A stretch of DNA of 64,000 nt from Lentzea guizhouensis. GTDB lineage: Bacteria; Actinomycetota; Actinomycetes; Mycobacteriales; Pseudonocardiaceae. Below, piece after piece: positions 18,511-26,092 of the stretch. The notes under the pieces are model-generated. The model worked only from the letters and a program-made list of their open reading frames with translations. It ran no database searches and had not been told where the DNA came from. Each line of letters starts with the position of its first letter. The first letter of the stretch is position 1. The translations under genes and the position numbers were made by a program. The stretch is taken from the NCBI RefSeq assembly GCF_001701025.1, contig NZ_CP016793.1, forward strand, positions 8,556,001 through 8,620,000. The letters run 5' to 3'.

Positions 18511-19785
18511 ATGAACGTCCTGCTGGCAATCGCTCTCACCGCCGCGAGCGTCACGACGCCCGTGCACCTGCCTCCGACGGCGCCGTGTCCGGCGAACGTC
18601 CCCGCCGACACCAGGTGTTACGAGGGCCGGGACGCGAACGGCGCGTACTACACGGTCGCCGTGCCGAAGCGGTGGAACAAGACGCTGGTCGTGCACTCGC
18701 ACGGCGGGCCGGACCTGGGTGAGCCCACGCCTGAACGCACGCGTGACGACCTCGGCCGGTGGGCCGTCATGGTGAAGGAGGGCTATGCGTGGGCCGGCAC
18801 GTCGTACCGGCGCGGTGGGTACGGCACGCGGATGGCCGCTGAGGACACCGACAACCTGCGCAGGATGGTCAGCTCGATGCTGAAGCCGCGCAAGGTCTAC
18901 CTCCACGGGCAGTCGTGGGGTGGCAATGTCGCGGCCAAGACCATCGAGCTGTACCAGGGTTACGACGCGGCGTTGCTGACCAGCGGGGTCATCGCCGGTG
19001 GGTCGAAGGGGTACGACTACCGGGTCGATCTGCGGGTGGTCTACCAGTACTACTGCGGCAACCACCCGCGGCCGGCGGAGGTGCGGTACCCGTTGTGGAT
19101 GGGGCTGCGCGAGGACTCCACGATGACCACGGCCGGGTTGCGGAGCCGGGTCGAGGAGTGCCTGGGCACGGCGGGCAACCGCACGGCCGAGCAGCAGCGG
19201 AAGCTGACGGACATCCTTGCCGTCACGAAGATTCCCGAGTCCACTTTGAACTCACACCTCAACTTCGCGACGTTCACGTTCCGCGACATCGTCCACAACC
19301 GGCTGGGCGGGCGGAACCCGTGGAGCAACGCGGGCGTCAGGTACCAGGGCTCGCACGACGACGCCGCGCTCAACGCCGGGGTCGAGCGGTTCTCGCCGGA
19401 TCCGCAGGCGCGCGCGGAGCTCGTCCACGACAGCGATCTCACCGGCAAGATCGACGTTCCGGTGCTGTCGGTGCACGCGATCGGTGACCCGACGGCGTTC
19501 GTCGAACACGAGTCGGCGTACCGGCAGCAGGTGCTCAAGGCCGGGCGCTGGTGGAACCTCGTGCAGACGTTCACCACGGAGGCCGAGCACAGCGCGTTGA
19601 GCGACGCCGAGTACGCCTCGGCCTTGCAGTCGCTGGAGAAGTGGGAGAAGACCGGGCTGCGGCCGAACCCGTTCTCCGTCGCGGCCAAGTGCCCCCGCAA
19701 CGACGAGACGTACGGCACGGGTTGCTTCTTCGACCCGTGGTACCAGCCGAAGCCGTACGAGTCACGGGTCGCACCCCGCACGTGA
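18511..19785 (+). CDS. Secreted alpha/beta hydrolase
   Basis: A 424-residue exported hydrolase. A short Sec signal (MNVLLAIALTAASVTTP) precedes a disulfide-capable N-terminal region (APCPANVPADTRCYEG). The nucleophile elbow is HGQSWGGNVA (Ser at about residue 132), with the oxyanion region HSHGGPDLG and a late EAEHSALSD His. Such proteins act as esterases or tricorn-type peptidases outside the cell; the substrate is unknown. It faces a chitinase gene across a strong bidirectional terminator. Confidence 0.8.
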   Translation: MNVLLAIALTAASVTTPVHLPPTAPCPANVPADTRCYEGRDANGAYYTVAVPKRWNKTLVVHSHGGPDLGEPTPERTRDDLGRWAVMVKEGYAWAGTSYRRGGYGTRMAAEDTDNLRRMVSSMLKPRKVYLHGQSWGGNVAAKTIELYQGYDAALLTSGVIAGGSKGYDYRVDLRVVYQYYCGNHPRPAEVRYPLWMGLREDSTMTTAGLRSRVEECLGTAGNRTAEQQRKLTDILAVTKIPESTLNSHLNFATFTFRDIVHNRLGGRNPWSNAGVRYQGSHDDAALNAGVERFSPDPQARAELVHDSDLTGKIDVPVLSVHAIGDPTAFVEHESAYRQQVLKAGRWWNLVQTFTTEAEHSALSDAEYASALQSLEKWEKTGLRPNPFSVAAKCPRNDETYGTGCFFDPWYQPKPYESRVAPRT

Positions 19786-19794
19786 CCCGGCGCC

Positions 19795-19843
19795 GCGGAA
19801 CCCGGTGGGTGCTTCGCAGGAGAAGGCACCCACCGGGTTCCGC
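19795..19843. terminator. Bidirectional terminator between convergent genes
   Basis: A perfect 18-bp stem (19795-19812 with 19826-19843) around a 13-base loop, between the hydrolase and chitinase stops. Long and GC-rich, suited to stop transcription from both sides. Confidence 0.9.
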
Positions 19844-19850
19844 ACCCGTC

Positions 19851-20888
19851 CTACCGGCCCTGCAGGCGCTTCACGTTGTCGCCGAACGTCCAGTTCTTCG
19901 AACCGTCCCAGTTGATCGACCAGGTCATCAGGCCCTTGAGCTGACCGCCGAAGCTGTTCCACGCCTGCCCGACGAGCGACGGGGACATGTACCCGCCGCC
20001 GGCACCCGGCTGGGCGGGCAGGCCGGGGACCTGCTTGTCGTAGGGCACGCGGATCGTGGTGCCCTGGATGACCAGCCCCTTGTTCAGGCACTGGGTCTGC
20101 GCCACGAACCCCTGCACGGTGCCGGCGGAGTAGCTGTCACCGGAGCAGCCGTACATGGAACCGTTGTAGTACTGCATGTTCAGCCACCACAGCCGGCCGT
20201 TGTCGGCGTACTTCTTGATGATCGGCAGGTACGCGCCCCAGATCGAGCCGTAGACCACGCTGCCGCCGGTCACGTACGCCGTCTCCGGTGCCATGGTCAG
20301 GCCGAACCCGGCGGGCATCGCCGCGAGCACGCCGTCGATGATCCGGATCAGGTTGGCCTGCGACGGTGAGGGCTGGTTGATGTTGCCGCTGCCGACCAGG
20401 CCCGTCTCGATGTCGATGTCGATGCCGTCGAAGTTGTACTTCTTCAGGATCGGCACGACGGTCGCGACGAACCGGTCGGCGACGGTGGACGAGCTCAGGT
20501 CGATGCCGGCCGTCGCGCCGCCGATGGACAACAGGATCGTGGCACCGGCCGCCTTCGCCGCGCACATCTCAGCCGGGGTCGCGACCTTCACCGTCGCGTC
20601 CATCCCGTCCTCCCACAGCACCGTGCCGTCGGAGCGGATCACCGGGAAGGCCGCGTTGATCACGTTGTAGCCGTGCTGGGCGATCCTGCTGTCGTTGATC
20701 GGGGTCCAGCCGAACGGCGGGTGCACGCCGTTGGAGGCACCGTCCCAGTTCTCCCAGTAGCCGTGCAGCACTTTTCCGGCAGGACGGGGTTTGAGGGCGC
20801 ACGTGTCGGCCGCCTGGGCGGCGGTCGACGGGACCAGTACGGCGTTCATGAGCAGAAGCAGGGCTGTCAACACCGAACGTGCGGACAT
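19851..20888 (-). CDS. Secreted GH18 chitinase
   Basis: A 345-residue exported enzyme hydrolysing chitin beta-1,4 links. The signal peptide (VLTALLLLMNAVLVPSTAAQA) is followed directly by the GH18 barrel: HGYWENWDG, ILLSIGGATAG, and the catalytic FDGIDIDIE (DxxDxDxE with the acid Glu). No carbohydrate-binding domain is attached. ATG 20888 is preferred because AAAGGTGA precedes it; an earlier in-frame start adds 13 residues before the signal. A DasR-like operator lies about 50 bases upstream. Confidence 0.92.
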   Translation of the reverse strand: MSARSVLTALLLLMNAVLVPSTAAQAADTCALKPRPAGKVLHGYWENWDGASNGVHPPFGWTPINDSRIAQHGYNVINAAFPVIRSDGTVLWEDGMDATVKVATPAEMCAAKAAGATILLSIGGATAGIDLSSSTVADRFVATVVPILKKYNFDGIDIDIETGLVGSGNINQPSPSQANLIRIIDGVLAAMPAGFGLTMAPETAYVTGGSVVYGSIWGAYLPIIKKYADNGRLWWLNMQYYNGSMYGCSGDSYSAGTVQGFVAQTQCLNKGLVIQGTTIRVPYDKQVPGLPAQPGAGGGYMSPSLVGQAWNSFGGQLKGLMTWSINWDGSKNWTFGDNVKRLQGR

Positions 20889-20937
20889 TCGCTCACCTTT
20901 CGCGATCAGGCGGCGACCCGCTGTCATTGAAGCACGA

Positions 20938-20953
20938 AATGGTCCAGACCTCT
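20938..20953. promoter_or_regulatory. DasR-like responsive element, chitinase promoter
   Basis: AATGGTCCAGACCTCT matches the dre consensus ACTGGTCTAGACCACT at 13 of 16 positions, keeping the TGGTC and AGACC half-sites. It implies control by N-acetylglucosamine through DasR. Confidence 0.6.
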
Positions 20954-21821
20954 AGGCGGGATGTTCGGCGCACAGGCACGCGACGCCGGGCTCGATCCAC
21001 TCGCGGCCCTCCCACTCGGGGTGCCGCGCGATCATCAGCTCCCGCACCTCCTCGGCGACCAGCTCGGAACCACGGCGCCGCCACGTCTCGTCGCGCAGTT
21101 CGACCAGGTAGGAACGCACGTTCGCGAGCACCTCGGCACCACCGACGTCACCGTGGCCGGGCACCACGACCGACGGCCGCGTGCCGAGCAGCCCGTCGAG
21201 CACCGAGATCCAGCCCAGCCCGGAGACGTCCGTGTCGTGCGGCGGGAACCACGGGAAGATCGCGAACTGCCCGGTCTCGGCGAGGTCGCCGGTGAACAGC
21301 ACCCCGGCGTCGGGCACCTCGACCACCTGGTCGCCCAGCGTGTGGCCGCGTCCGGTCGCCCGCAGCCGCACCACCCGACCACCGAGGTCCAGGTCGTGCG
21401 AGTCGTGCACCGCGTCGGGCACCGGCACCTGGGCACCTTCGAGGCGGCGCGCGATGACGGGGTCCAGCCCGCGGAACATCTCCAGGTATCCCGCGCCCTT
21501 GCGGTCCAGGTCAGCCGCCTGCGCCCGGTTCACCAGGTAGGTCGCCTCACCCGCGAACACCGTCGCGCCGAACGCGTGCTCGGGGTGGAAGTGGGTCGTG
21601 GTGAGGTAGATCCGGCGGCCGCGCGCCACCTCCGCGGCGAACAACAGCACCGAAGCCGCGTTCTCGACGCCGAGGCCGGTGTCGACGACGAGCACGGCCT
21701 CCGTCCCGCCGATGACGCCGATGTTCGGCACGAGTCCCACGCGCTGGTTCGGGATCACCAGCAGGTCGCGGGCGATCTCGACCGCGTTCTCCACCCGCAC
21801 GACCGGGTCCTTGAACTCCAT
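20952..21821 (-). CDS. Metallo-beta-lactamase-fold hydrolase
   Basis: A 289-residue MBL-fold protein. The metal motif reads THFHPEH, i.e. HxHxEH with Glu in place of the usual Asp, then GHTLGDQVV, FTGDLAE and a final VVPGHGD. It resembles glyoxalase II/quinoprotein-relay type members that hydrolyse thioesters or unknown substrates. Start ATG 21821; an in-frame GTG two codons upstream is possible. It is divergent from a LysR-type regulator that probably controls it. Confidence 0.85.
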   Translation of the reverse strand: MEFKDPVVRVENAVEIARDLLVIPNQRVGLVPNIGVIGGTEAVLVVDTGLGVENAASVLLFAAEVARGRRIYLTTTHFHPEHAFGATVFAGEATYLVNRAQAADLDRKGAGYLEMFRGLDPVIARRLEGAQVPVPDAVHDSHDLDLGGRVVRLRATGRGHTLGDQVVEVPDAGVLFTGDLAETGQFAIFPWFPPHDTDVSGLGWISVLDGLLGTRPSVVVPGHGDVGGAEVLANVRSYLVELRDETWRRRGSELVAEEVRELMIARHPEWEGREWIEPGVACLCAEHPA

Positions 21822-21876
21822 GATCACAAGCTCACCCGCGCCGGCGCGCGCTGTCCAAGACCGGCTCCGCACACCC

Positions 21877-21893
21877 GATACCGGGCCGGTATC
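21877..21893. promoter_or_regulatory. LysR-type operator in the divergent gap
   Basis: GATACCGGGCCGGTATC is an 8-bp perfect inverted repeat around one base, containing the T-N11-A form of LysR boxes (ATAC-N7-GTAT). It ends 10 bases before the regulator start. Confidence 0.7.
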
Positions 21894-21903
21894 GTCGCTG
21901 CTC

Positions 21904-22743
21904 GTGGAGCTGCGCACCCTGCGGTACTTCCTCGCCGTCGCCGAGGAGCTGCACTTCGGCCGCGCCGCCGCGCGACTGCACATGAGCCAGCCGCCGCTCA
22001 GCCGCGCGATCAAGCAGCTGGAGCACGACCTGGGCGCGGTGCTGCTGCACCGCTCCCCCACCGGCGTCACGCTCACCGCCGCCGGCACGCTGCTCCTGCA
22101 CGAGGCACGCGACCTGCTCGCGAGGGCCGACCGCGTCCGGGAACGGGTCGCCGGTGCCGTCACCATCACGATCGGCGTGCTCGCCGACAGCTCCGACCAG
22201 GGCGCGACCAGGCTGGCCGCGGCGTTCCGGCGCGAGCACCCGGACGTCGAGGTGCTGGTCCGCGAGACCGACCTCACCGACCCGACCTGTGGCCTGCGCG
22301 CCGGACTCGTGGACGTGGCACTGACCAGGGCACCGTTCGACGAGACCGGGCTGGCCGTGCACGAGCTGCGCCGCGACCCGGTCGGCGTGGTGCTGCGCGC
22401 GGACGATCCCCTGGCACGTCAACGGGAACTGCGGCTGGCCGACCTCGCCGGCCGGCGCTGGTTCCGGTTCCCCGCGGGCACCGACCCGGTCTGGCAGAGC
22501 TACTGGCACGGCGGCGAACCGCGCGAGGGCCCGGCCGTGCGCGTGGTCCAGGAATGCCTGCAAGCCGTGCTGTGGAACGGAACCGTCGGCATGACCCCGT
22601 TGGGCCACACCCCACCGGCGGAGCTCGCCGTCGTCCCGCTCACCGACATGGCACCCAGCCGCGTGGTCGTGGCGTGGCAGGACGGCGACCCGAACCCGCT
22701 GATCAGCTCGCTGGTTCGGATCGCCGTCGCGGCGTACCACTAG
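21904..22743 (+). CDS. LysR-family transcriptional regulator
   Basis: A 279-residue regulator. The N-terminal winged helix is complete (VELRTLRYFLAVAEELHFGRAAARLHMSQ is the typical opening, read in parts, with PPLSRAIKQLE). The effector domain begins near residue 80 (VTITIGVLADS). GTG 21904 gives the canonical LysR N-terminus. It is divergent from the MBL gene, its likely target, with an inverted repeat in between. Its stop overlaps the stop of the convergent SDR gene by four bases. Confidence 0.9.
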   Translation: MELRTLRYFLAVAEELHFGRAAARLHMSQPPLSRAIKQLEHDLGAVLLHRSPTGVTLTAAGTLLLHEARDLLARADRVRERVAGAVTITIGVLADSSDQGATRLAAAFRREHPDVEVLVRETDLTDPTCGLRAGLVDVALTRAPFDETGLAVHELRRDPVGVVLRADDPLARQRELRLADLAGRRWFRFPAGTDPVWQSYWHGGEPREGPAVRVVQECLQAVLWNGTVGMTPLGHTPPAELAVVPLTDMAPSRVVVAWQDGDPNPLISSLVRIAVAAYH

Positions 22744-23477
22744 CGCAGGGCGGCCTGCAGGTCGTAGACGCCCAGCGCCTCCTCGGAGACCTTCCACAGC
22801 AGCGCCGCGGACTCCTCGTCCTGCGCGTAGGGAGCCAGGCCGTGGTAAATGCCCGGCATCACCGCGGTCATCGTGATCCCCTCGGTGGCCCACCGCTTGC
22901 CGGCCTCGATCCCGAACAGGATGTTCGCGGTCTTGGACTGGCCGTAGGCCTGCCAGGGGTCGTACTCGCGGCCCTCGAAGTGGATGTCGTCGAACACGAC
23001 ATCGCTCCTGAGGTGCTCGGACGAGCTGACGTTCACCACGCGCGCACCGTCGGCCCGCAACGAGTTGAACAACCCGAGCGTGAGCGCGAAGTGTCCGAAG
23101 TGGTTGGCCGCGAACTGCAGCTCCCAGCCCTCGGCGGTGCGGGTCAGCGGCGGGGCCACCACAGCGGCGTTGTTGACCAGCAGGTGCAGCGGCCCGTCCC
23201 AGTTGCGCGCGAACGCCTTCACCGAGTCCTGCGCCGCGAGGTCCAGCCCCGCCACGGAGATCTTCTTGTTGCCGGTGGCCACCATCAGCTCCACGGCCAC
23301 CCGTTGCGCGGCATCGACGTCCCGGGCCGCGATGGTGACCTCGGCACCCGCGACGGCCAGCAAGCGTACGGTCTCGACACCGATTCCCGACGCCCCGCCG
23401 GTGACGATCGCACGGCGACCGGAGAGGTCGACGCCCTTGACGACGTCCAGCGCGGTTGACTCGAACTTGCTGCTCAT
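22740..23477 (-). CDS. Short-chain dehydrogenase, C-terminally deleted duplicate
   Basis: A 245-residue SDR, clearly a tandem copy of the gene upstream. The Rossmann motif GGASGIGVET, NNAAVV, the Ser of VNVSSSEH and the catalytic YGQSK are retained. Relative to its neighbour it lacks about 70 residues between MPG and GLAPYAQDEES, i.e. the substrate-binding lid and following strand, and the NNAG Gly is changed to Ala. It may be inactive or specialised. ATG 23477 overlaps the neighbour's stop (ATGA). Confidence 0.85.
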   Translation of the reverse strand: MSSKFESTALDVVKGVDLSGRRAIVTGGASGIGVETVRLLAVAGAEVTIAARDVDAAQRVAVELMVATGNKKISVAGLDLAAQDSVKAFARNWDGPLHLLVNNAAVVAPPLTRTAEGWELQFAANHFGHFALTLGLFNSLRADGARVVNVSSSEHLRSDVVFDDIHFEGREYDPWQAYGQSKTANILFGIEAGKRWATEGITMTAVMPGIYHGLAPYAQDEESAALLWKVSEEALGVYDLQAALR

Positions 23478-24418
23478 GCCTGTTCCCCGACTTTCAGCGT
23501 GTCCTCGGAGACCTTCCACAGCTGCGCGGCGGCCTCCGGGTCGTGTGCGTACGCGGCGAGCCCAGCCGAACCGGTGGCGGGCAAGGCCTCGTTGCAGTCT
23601 TCGAAGTAGAGCCCCGACCGGCCCTCGACCAGCGGTGAGACAGCCAGCACCAGCGTGGTGGCCGCACCCTGCTCCGGCGTCTTGAGCTGCAACGGCTTGT
23701 CGCCACCGCGCAGCCGGCGCCGTTCCGCCAGCTCCTCCGGCGTGATGTGCCGCTGCAGGTTCGTCAGGATCCCGCCGGGCATCAACGCGTTCATCGTGAT
23801 CCCCTCGCTGCCCCAGCGCTTTCCGGCCTCGACACCGAACAGGACGTTCGCGGTCTTGGACTGGCCGTACGCCTGCCAGCGGTCGTACTCGCGGCGCTCG
23901 AAGTGGATGTCCTCGAACACCACCGGGCTCGCGAGGTGACCGGCCGAGCTGACGTTCACCACCCGCGCTCCCTCCGCCCGCAGCGCCTCGAACAGGCCGA
24001 GCGTCAGCGTGAAGTGGCCGAAGTGGTTCGTGGCGAACTGGATCTCCCAGCCCTCCGGCGTCCGGGTCAGCGGCGTGGCCATGACACCGGCGTTGTTGAC
24101 GAGCAGGTGCAACGGCCCGTCCCAGGACCGCGCGAACGCCTTGACCGACTCCTGGTCCGCGAGGTCCAGCGGCGCCACGAGGATGTTCTGGTTGCCCGTC
24201 GCCTCGGCGAGCGACGCGGCCACGCGCCCGCCCACCTCGACGTTGCGGGCGGCGATGGTGACCTCGGCGCCCGCGGCGGCCAGCGCCCGCACGGTCTCGA
24301 CGCCGATGCCCGACGCCCCACCGGTGACCACGGCGCGGCGGCCGGACAGGTCGACGCCCTCGACGACCTCGAGAGCGGTGGTCTCGAAGCCGAACGGGGT
24401 GGTGATGCGCTCCGTCAT
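23474..24418 (-). CDS. Short-chain dehydrogenase/reductase, intact copy
   Basis: A 314-residue NAD(P)-dependent SDR of the retinol-dehydrogenase/oxidoreductase-like group. Motifs: TGGASGIGVET (cofactor), NNAGVM, VNVSSAGH (Ser), YGQSKTANVLF (Tyr, Lys), then the C-terminal substrate region with MPGGILTNLQRHI. ATG 24418 follows GGGGAAAT. First gene of a coupled pair and divergent from a TetR regulator with two operator-like repeats, so both SDRs are probably derepressed by its ligand. The substrate is unknown. Confidence 0.9.
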   Translation of the reverse strand: MTERITTPFGFETTALEVVEGVDLSGRRAVVTGGASGIGVETVRALAAAGAEVTIAARNVEVGGRVAASLAEATGNQNILVAPLDLADQESVKAFARSWDGPLHLLVNNAGVMATPLTRTPEGWEIQFATNHFGHFTLTLGLFEALRAEGARVVNVSSAGHLASPVVFEDIHFERREYDRWQAYGQSKTANVLFGVEAGKRWGSEGITMNALMPGGILTNLQRHITPEELAERRRLRGGDKPLQLKTPEQGAATTLVLAVSPLVEGRSGLYFEDCNEALPATGSAGLAAYAHDPEAAAQLWKVSEDTLKVGEQA

Positions 24419-24467
24419 CTGATTTCCCCAACCTGTGTCGTACCCAGAAGCATGTTGTAACCTGAAA

Positions 24468-24514
24468 CGGAGGTTCCTCCGGTTCGAGTTCCACACTAAG
24501 CGGAGGACCCTCCG
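24468..24514. promoter_or_regulatory. Two TetR operators 33 bp apart
   Basis: CGGAGG-TT-CCTCCG (24468-24481) and CGGAGG-AC-CCTCCG (24501-24514), both followed by GTT, sit between the SDR and TetR genes. Their centre spacing of 33 bp equals about three helical turns, so two dimers would bind the same DNA face. Confidence 0.85.
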
Positions 24515-24545
24515 GTTAGCAAGTGATCCCACGGGAGTGTTCGCA

Positions 24546-25088
24546 ATGCGTGCTGATGCCGCTCGTAACCGGGCGTTGCTGCTCGAGGTGGCGCTGGACG
24601 CGTTCAGCCACGAGAAGGACGTGACGCTCGGCGCCATCGCCAAGAAGGCGGGCGTCGGGATCGGCACGCTGTACCGGCACTTCCCCACCCGCGAGGCGTT
24701 GATCGAGGCCGTCTACCGCGCCGAGCTGGAGAAGCTCTGCGACCTCGCACCGCTGGCCGACCTGCCGGCCGAGCAGGCGCTGCGGGAGTGGATGGACCGG
24801 TTCATCGCCTACATCGCGACGAAACGCGACCTCAAGGACGCGCTGCAGGCGGTGATCGCGAGTGGCGTGAACCCGTTCGAGCACAGCCGCGCGAAGATGG
24901 TCGGCGCGCTGCAGGAGCTGCTGGGACCATTGGGGGCCGGCAACGAGCCGGCGGACGTGATGGCGATGCTCGTCGCCGTCGCCCAGAACGACGACCCGGC
25001 TCAGGCCCGCAGGATGCTCGACCTCGTCATGGACGGGATTCGCTTCGGCGCTGCTCGAACCGCTCGACCAGCGCGGGCACCTCGCTGA
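24546..25088 (+). CDS. TetR-family repressor of the SDR pair
   Basis: A 180-residue regulator with N-terminal TetR helix-turn-helix (VTLGAIAKKAGVGIGTLYRHFPTREALIEAV split around the recognition helix GIGTLYRHF) and a helical ligand domain. ATG 24546 follows GGGAG. Divergent from the SDR pair with twin palindromes in the gap. Its last 62 bases overlap convergently with the GbsR-like regulator gene. Confidence 0.9.
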   Translation: MRADAARNRALLLEVALDAFSHEKDVTLGAIAKKAGVGIGTLYRHFPTREALIEAVYRAELEKLCDLAPLADLPAEQALREWMDRFIAYIATKRDLKDALQAVIASGVNPFEHSRAKMVGALQELLGPLGAGNEPADVMAMLVAVAQNDDPAQARRMLDLVMDGIRFGAARTARPARAPR

Positions 25089-25494
25089 GCAGGAACTCGT
25101 AGAAGTCCCGCATGTAGACGAGCCGCTCGCGGGCGGGCCCCGGCTCGACCGCCTCCACGCCCCTGGCGACCGCGCTCAGGATGTCGTCGATCGGCGCGTG
25201 CTGCCGTCCGTAGAGCGTCGTCCACGCCCGGTCGCGCATCCGGTAGTGCTCGCGGCGGCTGCCCTGCACGGGCACCCGTTCGATCAGCCCCATCTGCATG
25301 ACCATCTTGACCGCGCCGGACACCGACCCCGCGCTCACGCCGAGCTCCTCGCTCAGGTCGCCCGCGGTCAGCGAGTCCTCCTCGGTGAACAGGAACGCCG
25401 CGAGCACACGGGCCGCCATCCGCTGCATCCCCGAGCCGACCAGGGTGAGCGCCAGGTGCTCCGCCAGCCGCCTGCGGTCTGTCTCGCCCGTCAC
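25027..25494 (-). CDS. GbsR/MarR-family transcriptional regulator
   Basis: A 155-residue regulator. The winged helix is visible (SLTAGDLSEELGVSAGSVSGAVKMV), with wing and C-terminal dimerisation helices (YMRDFYEFLLSEVPALVERF). It belongs to the MarR-like GbsR group. The GTG 25494 start gives a family-like N-terminus. It is divergent from a Rossmann-fold mini-protein with a perfect palindrome in the gap, which is its likely operator. Confidence 0.85.
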   Translation of the reverse strand: MTGETDRRRLAEHLALTLVGSGMQRMAARVLAAFLFTEEDSLTAGDLSEELGVSAGSVSGAVKMVMQMGLIERVPVQGSRREHYRMRDRAWTTLYGRQHAPIDDILSAVARGVEAVEPGPARERLVYMRDFYEFLLSEVPALVERFEQRRSESRP

Positions 25495-25506
25495 AGTGCC
25501 CCAGTC

Positions 25507-25522
25507 TTCAGAAATTTCTGAA
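25507..25522. promoter_or_regulatory. Perfect 16-bp palindrome, GbsR-like operator
   Basis: TTCAGAAATTTCTGAA is a perfect palindrome, AT-rich in a GC-rich genome, 13 bases from the regulator start and 38 bases from the divergent gene. Confidence 0.8.
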
Positions 25523-25559
25523 CGTTCGCTAGCCTCGATCTTAGGGGGAAGGGGCTGGC

Positions 25560-26081
25560 ATGGCCACAGCACTCGTCGTCGGAGCCGGGGTCTCCGGGCT
25601 CGCGACCGCACTTCGACTGGCCCGCAGCGAGTGGGAAGTGGTGGTGCTGGACCACGGCTCGTGCGCGGCCCCGCTGCCCGTTCGCGGTCCTGACCGGCAC
25701 GCGGCACGGAGGCTGGCCGCGTTGCCGTGCGACCTGCACTACGAGACGCGCCACGACTCGGTCATGGCCCTGTGCCCCGACCGGTTCGGCGTCACGGTCA
25801 CGTTCCCGGACCACGACGAGTGGTTCGACATCGTGGTGTGCGCGCAGCCTTGCTGCCAGGCAGAACGATTACCGGGGTTGAGCCTCGACGCCTGGTCGCG
25901 TGACCACGTCGCGCTGCTCTACCGGGCCGTGCAGGACACCCAGCTGCCCTTGTGCGCTGCCGAGGCGCTGGCGGACGGGCTGGACCTGCACCGGGACGAC
26001 CGGGACGCGTTCTCCTGGTGGGAGAGCACTTTAAGACCGCATACCACCACCGTTAGGCGGTCCTTTACTCGCGCCGGGTAA
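25560..26081 (+). CDS. Rossmann mini-protein resembling the N-terminus of FAD oxidoreductases
   Basis: A 173-residue protein. The N-terminus is a textbook FAD/NAD-binding fold, VVGAGVSGLATALRLA ending in VVVLD, but the protein stops far short of the 350-450 residues of FAD oxidoreductases and lacks their substrate domain. Residues 100-110 contain CAQPCC. ATG 25560 follows AGGGGGAAGGGG. The last about 30 codons (TTTVRRSFTRAG) look less coding-like, and an inverted repeat at 26034-26062 could end the transcript. Either a decayed enzyme or a real nucleotide-binding accessory protein. Confidence 0.6.
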   Translation: MATALVVGAGVSGLATALRLARSEWEVVVLDHGSCAAPLPVRGPDRHAARRLAALPCDLHYETRHDSVMALCPDRFGVTVTFPDHDEWFDIVVCAQPCCQAERLPGLSLDAWSRDHVALLYRAVQDTQLPLCAAEALADGLDLHRDDRDAFSWWESTLRPHTTTVRRSFTRAG

Positions 26082-26092
26082 GCCTGCGAGAC

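Noticed and set aside
16215..18611. Long upstream extension of the 15525 minus-strand frame
   Set aside because: It runs antisense to threonine aldolase and through another real gene; only the part below 16214 has coding character.
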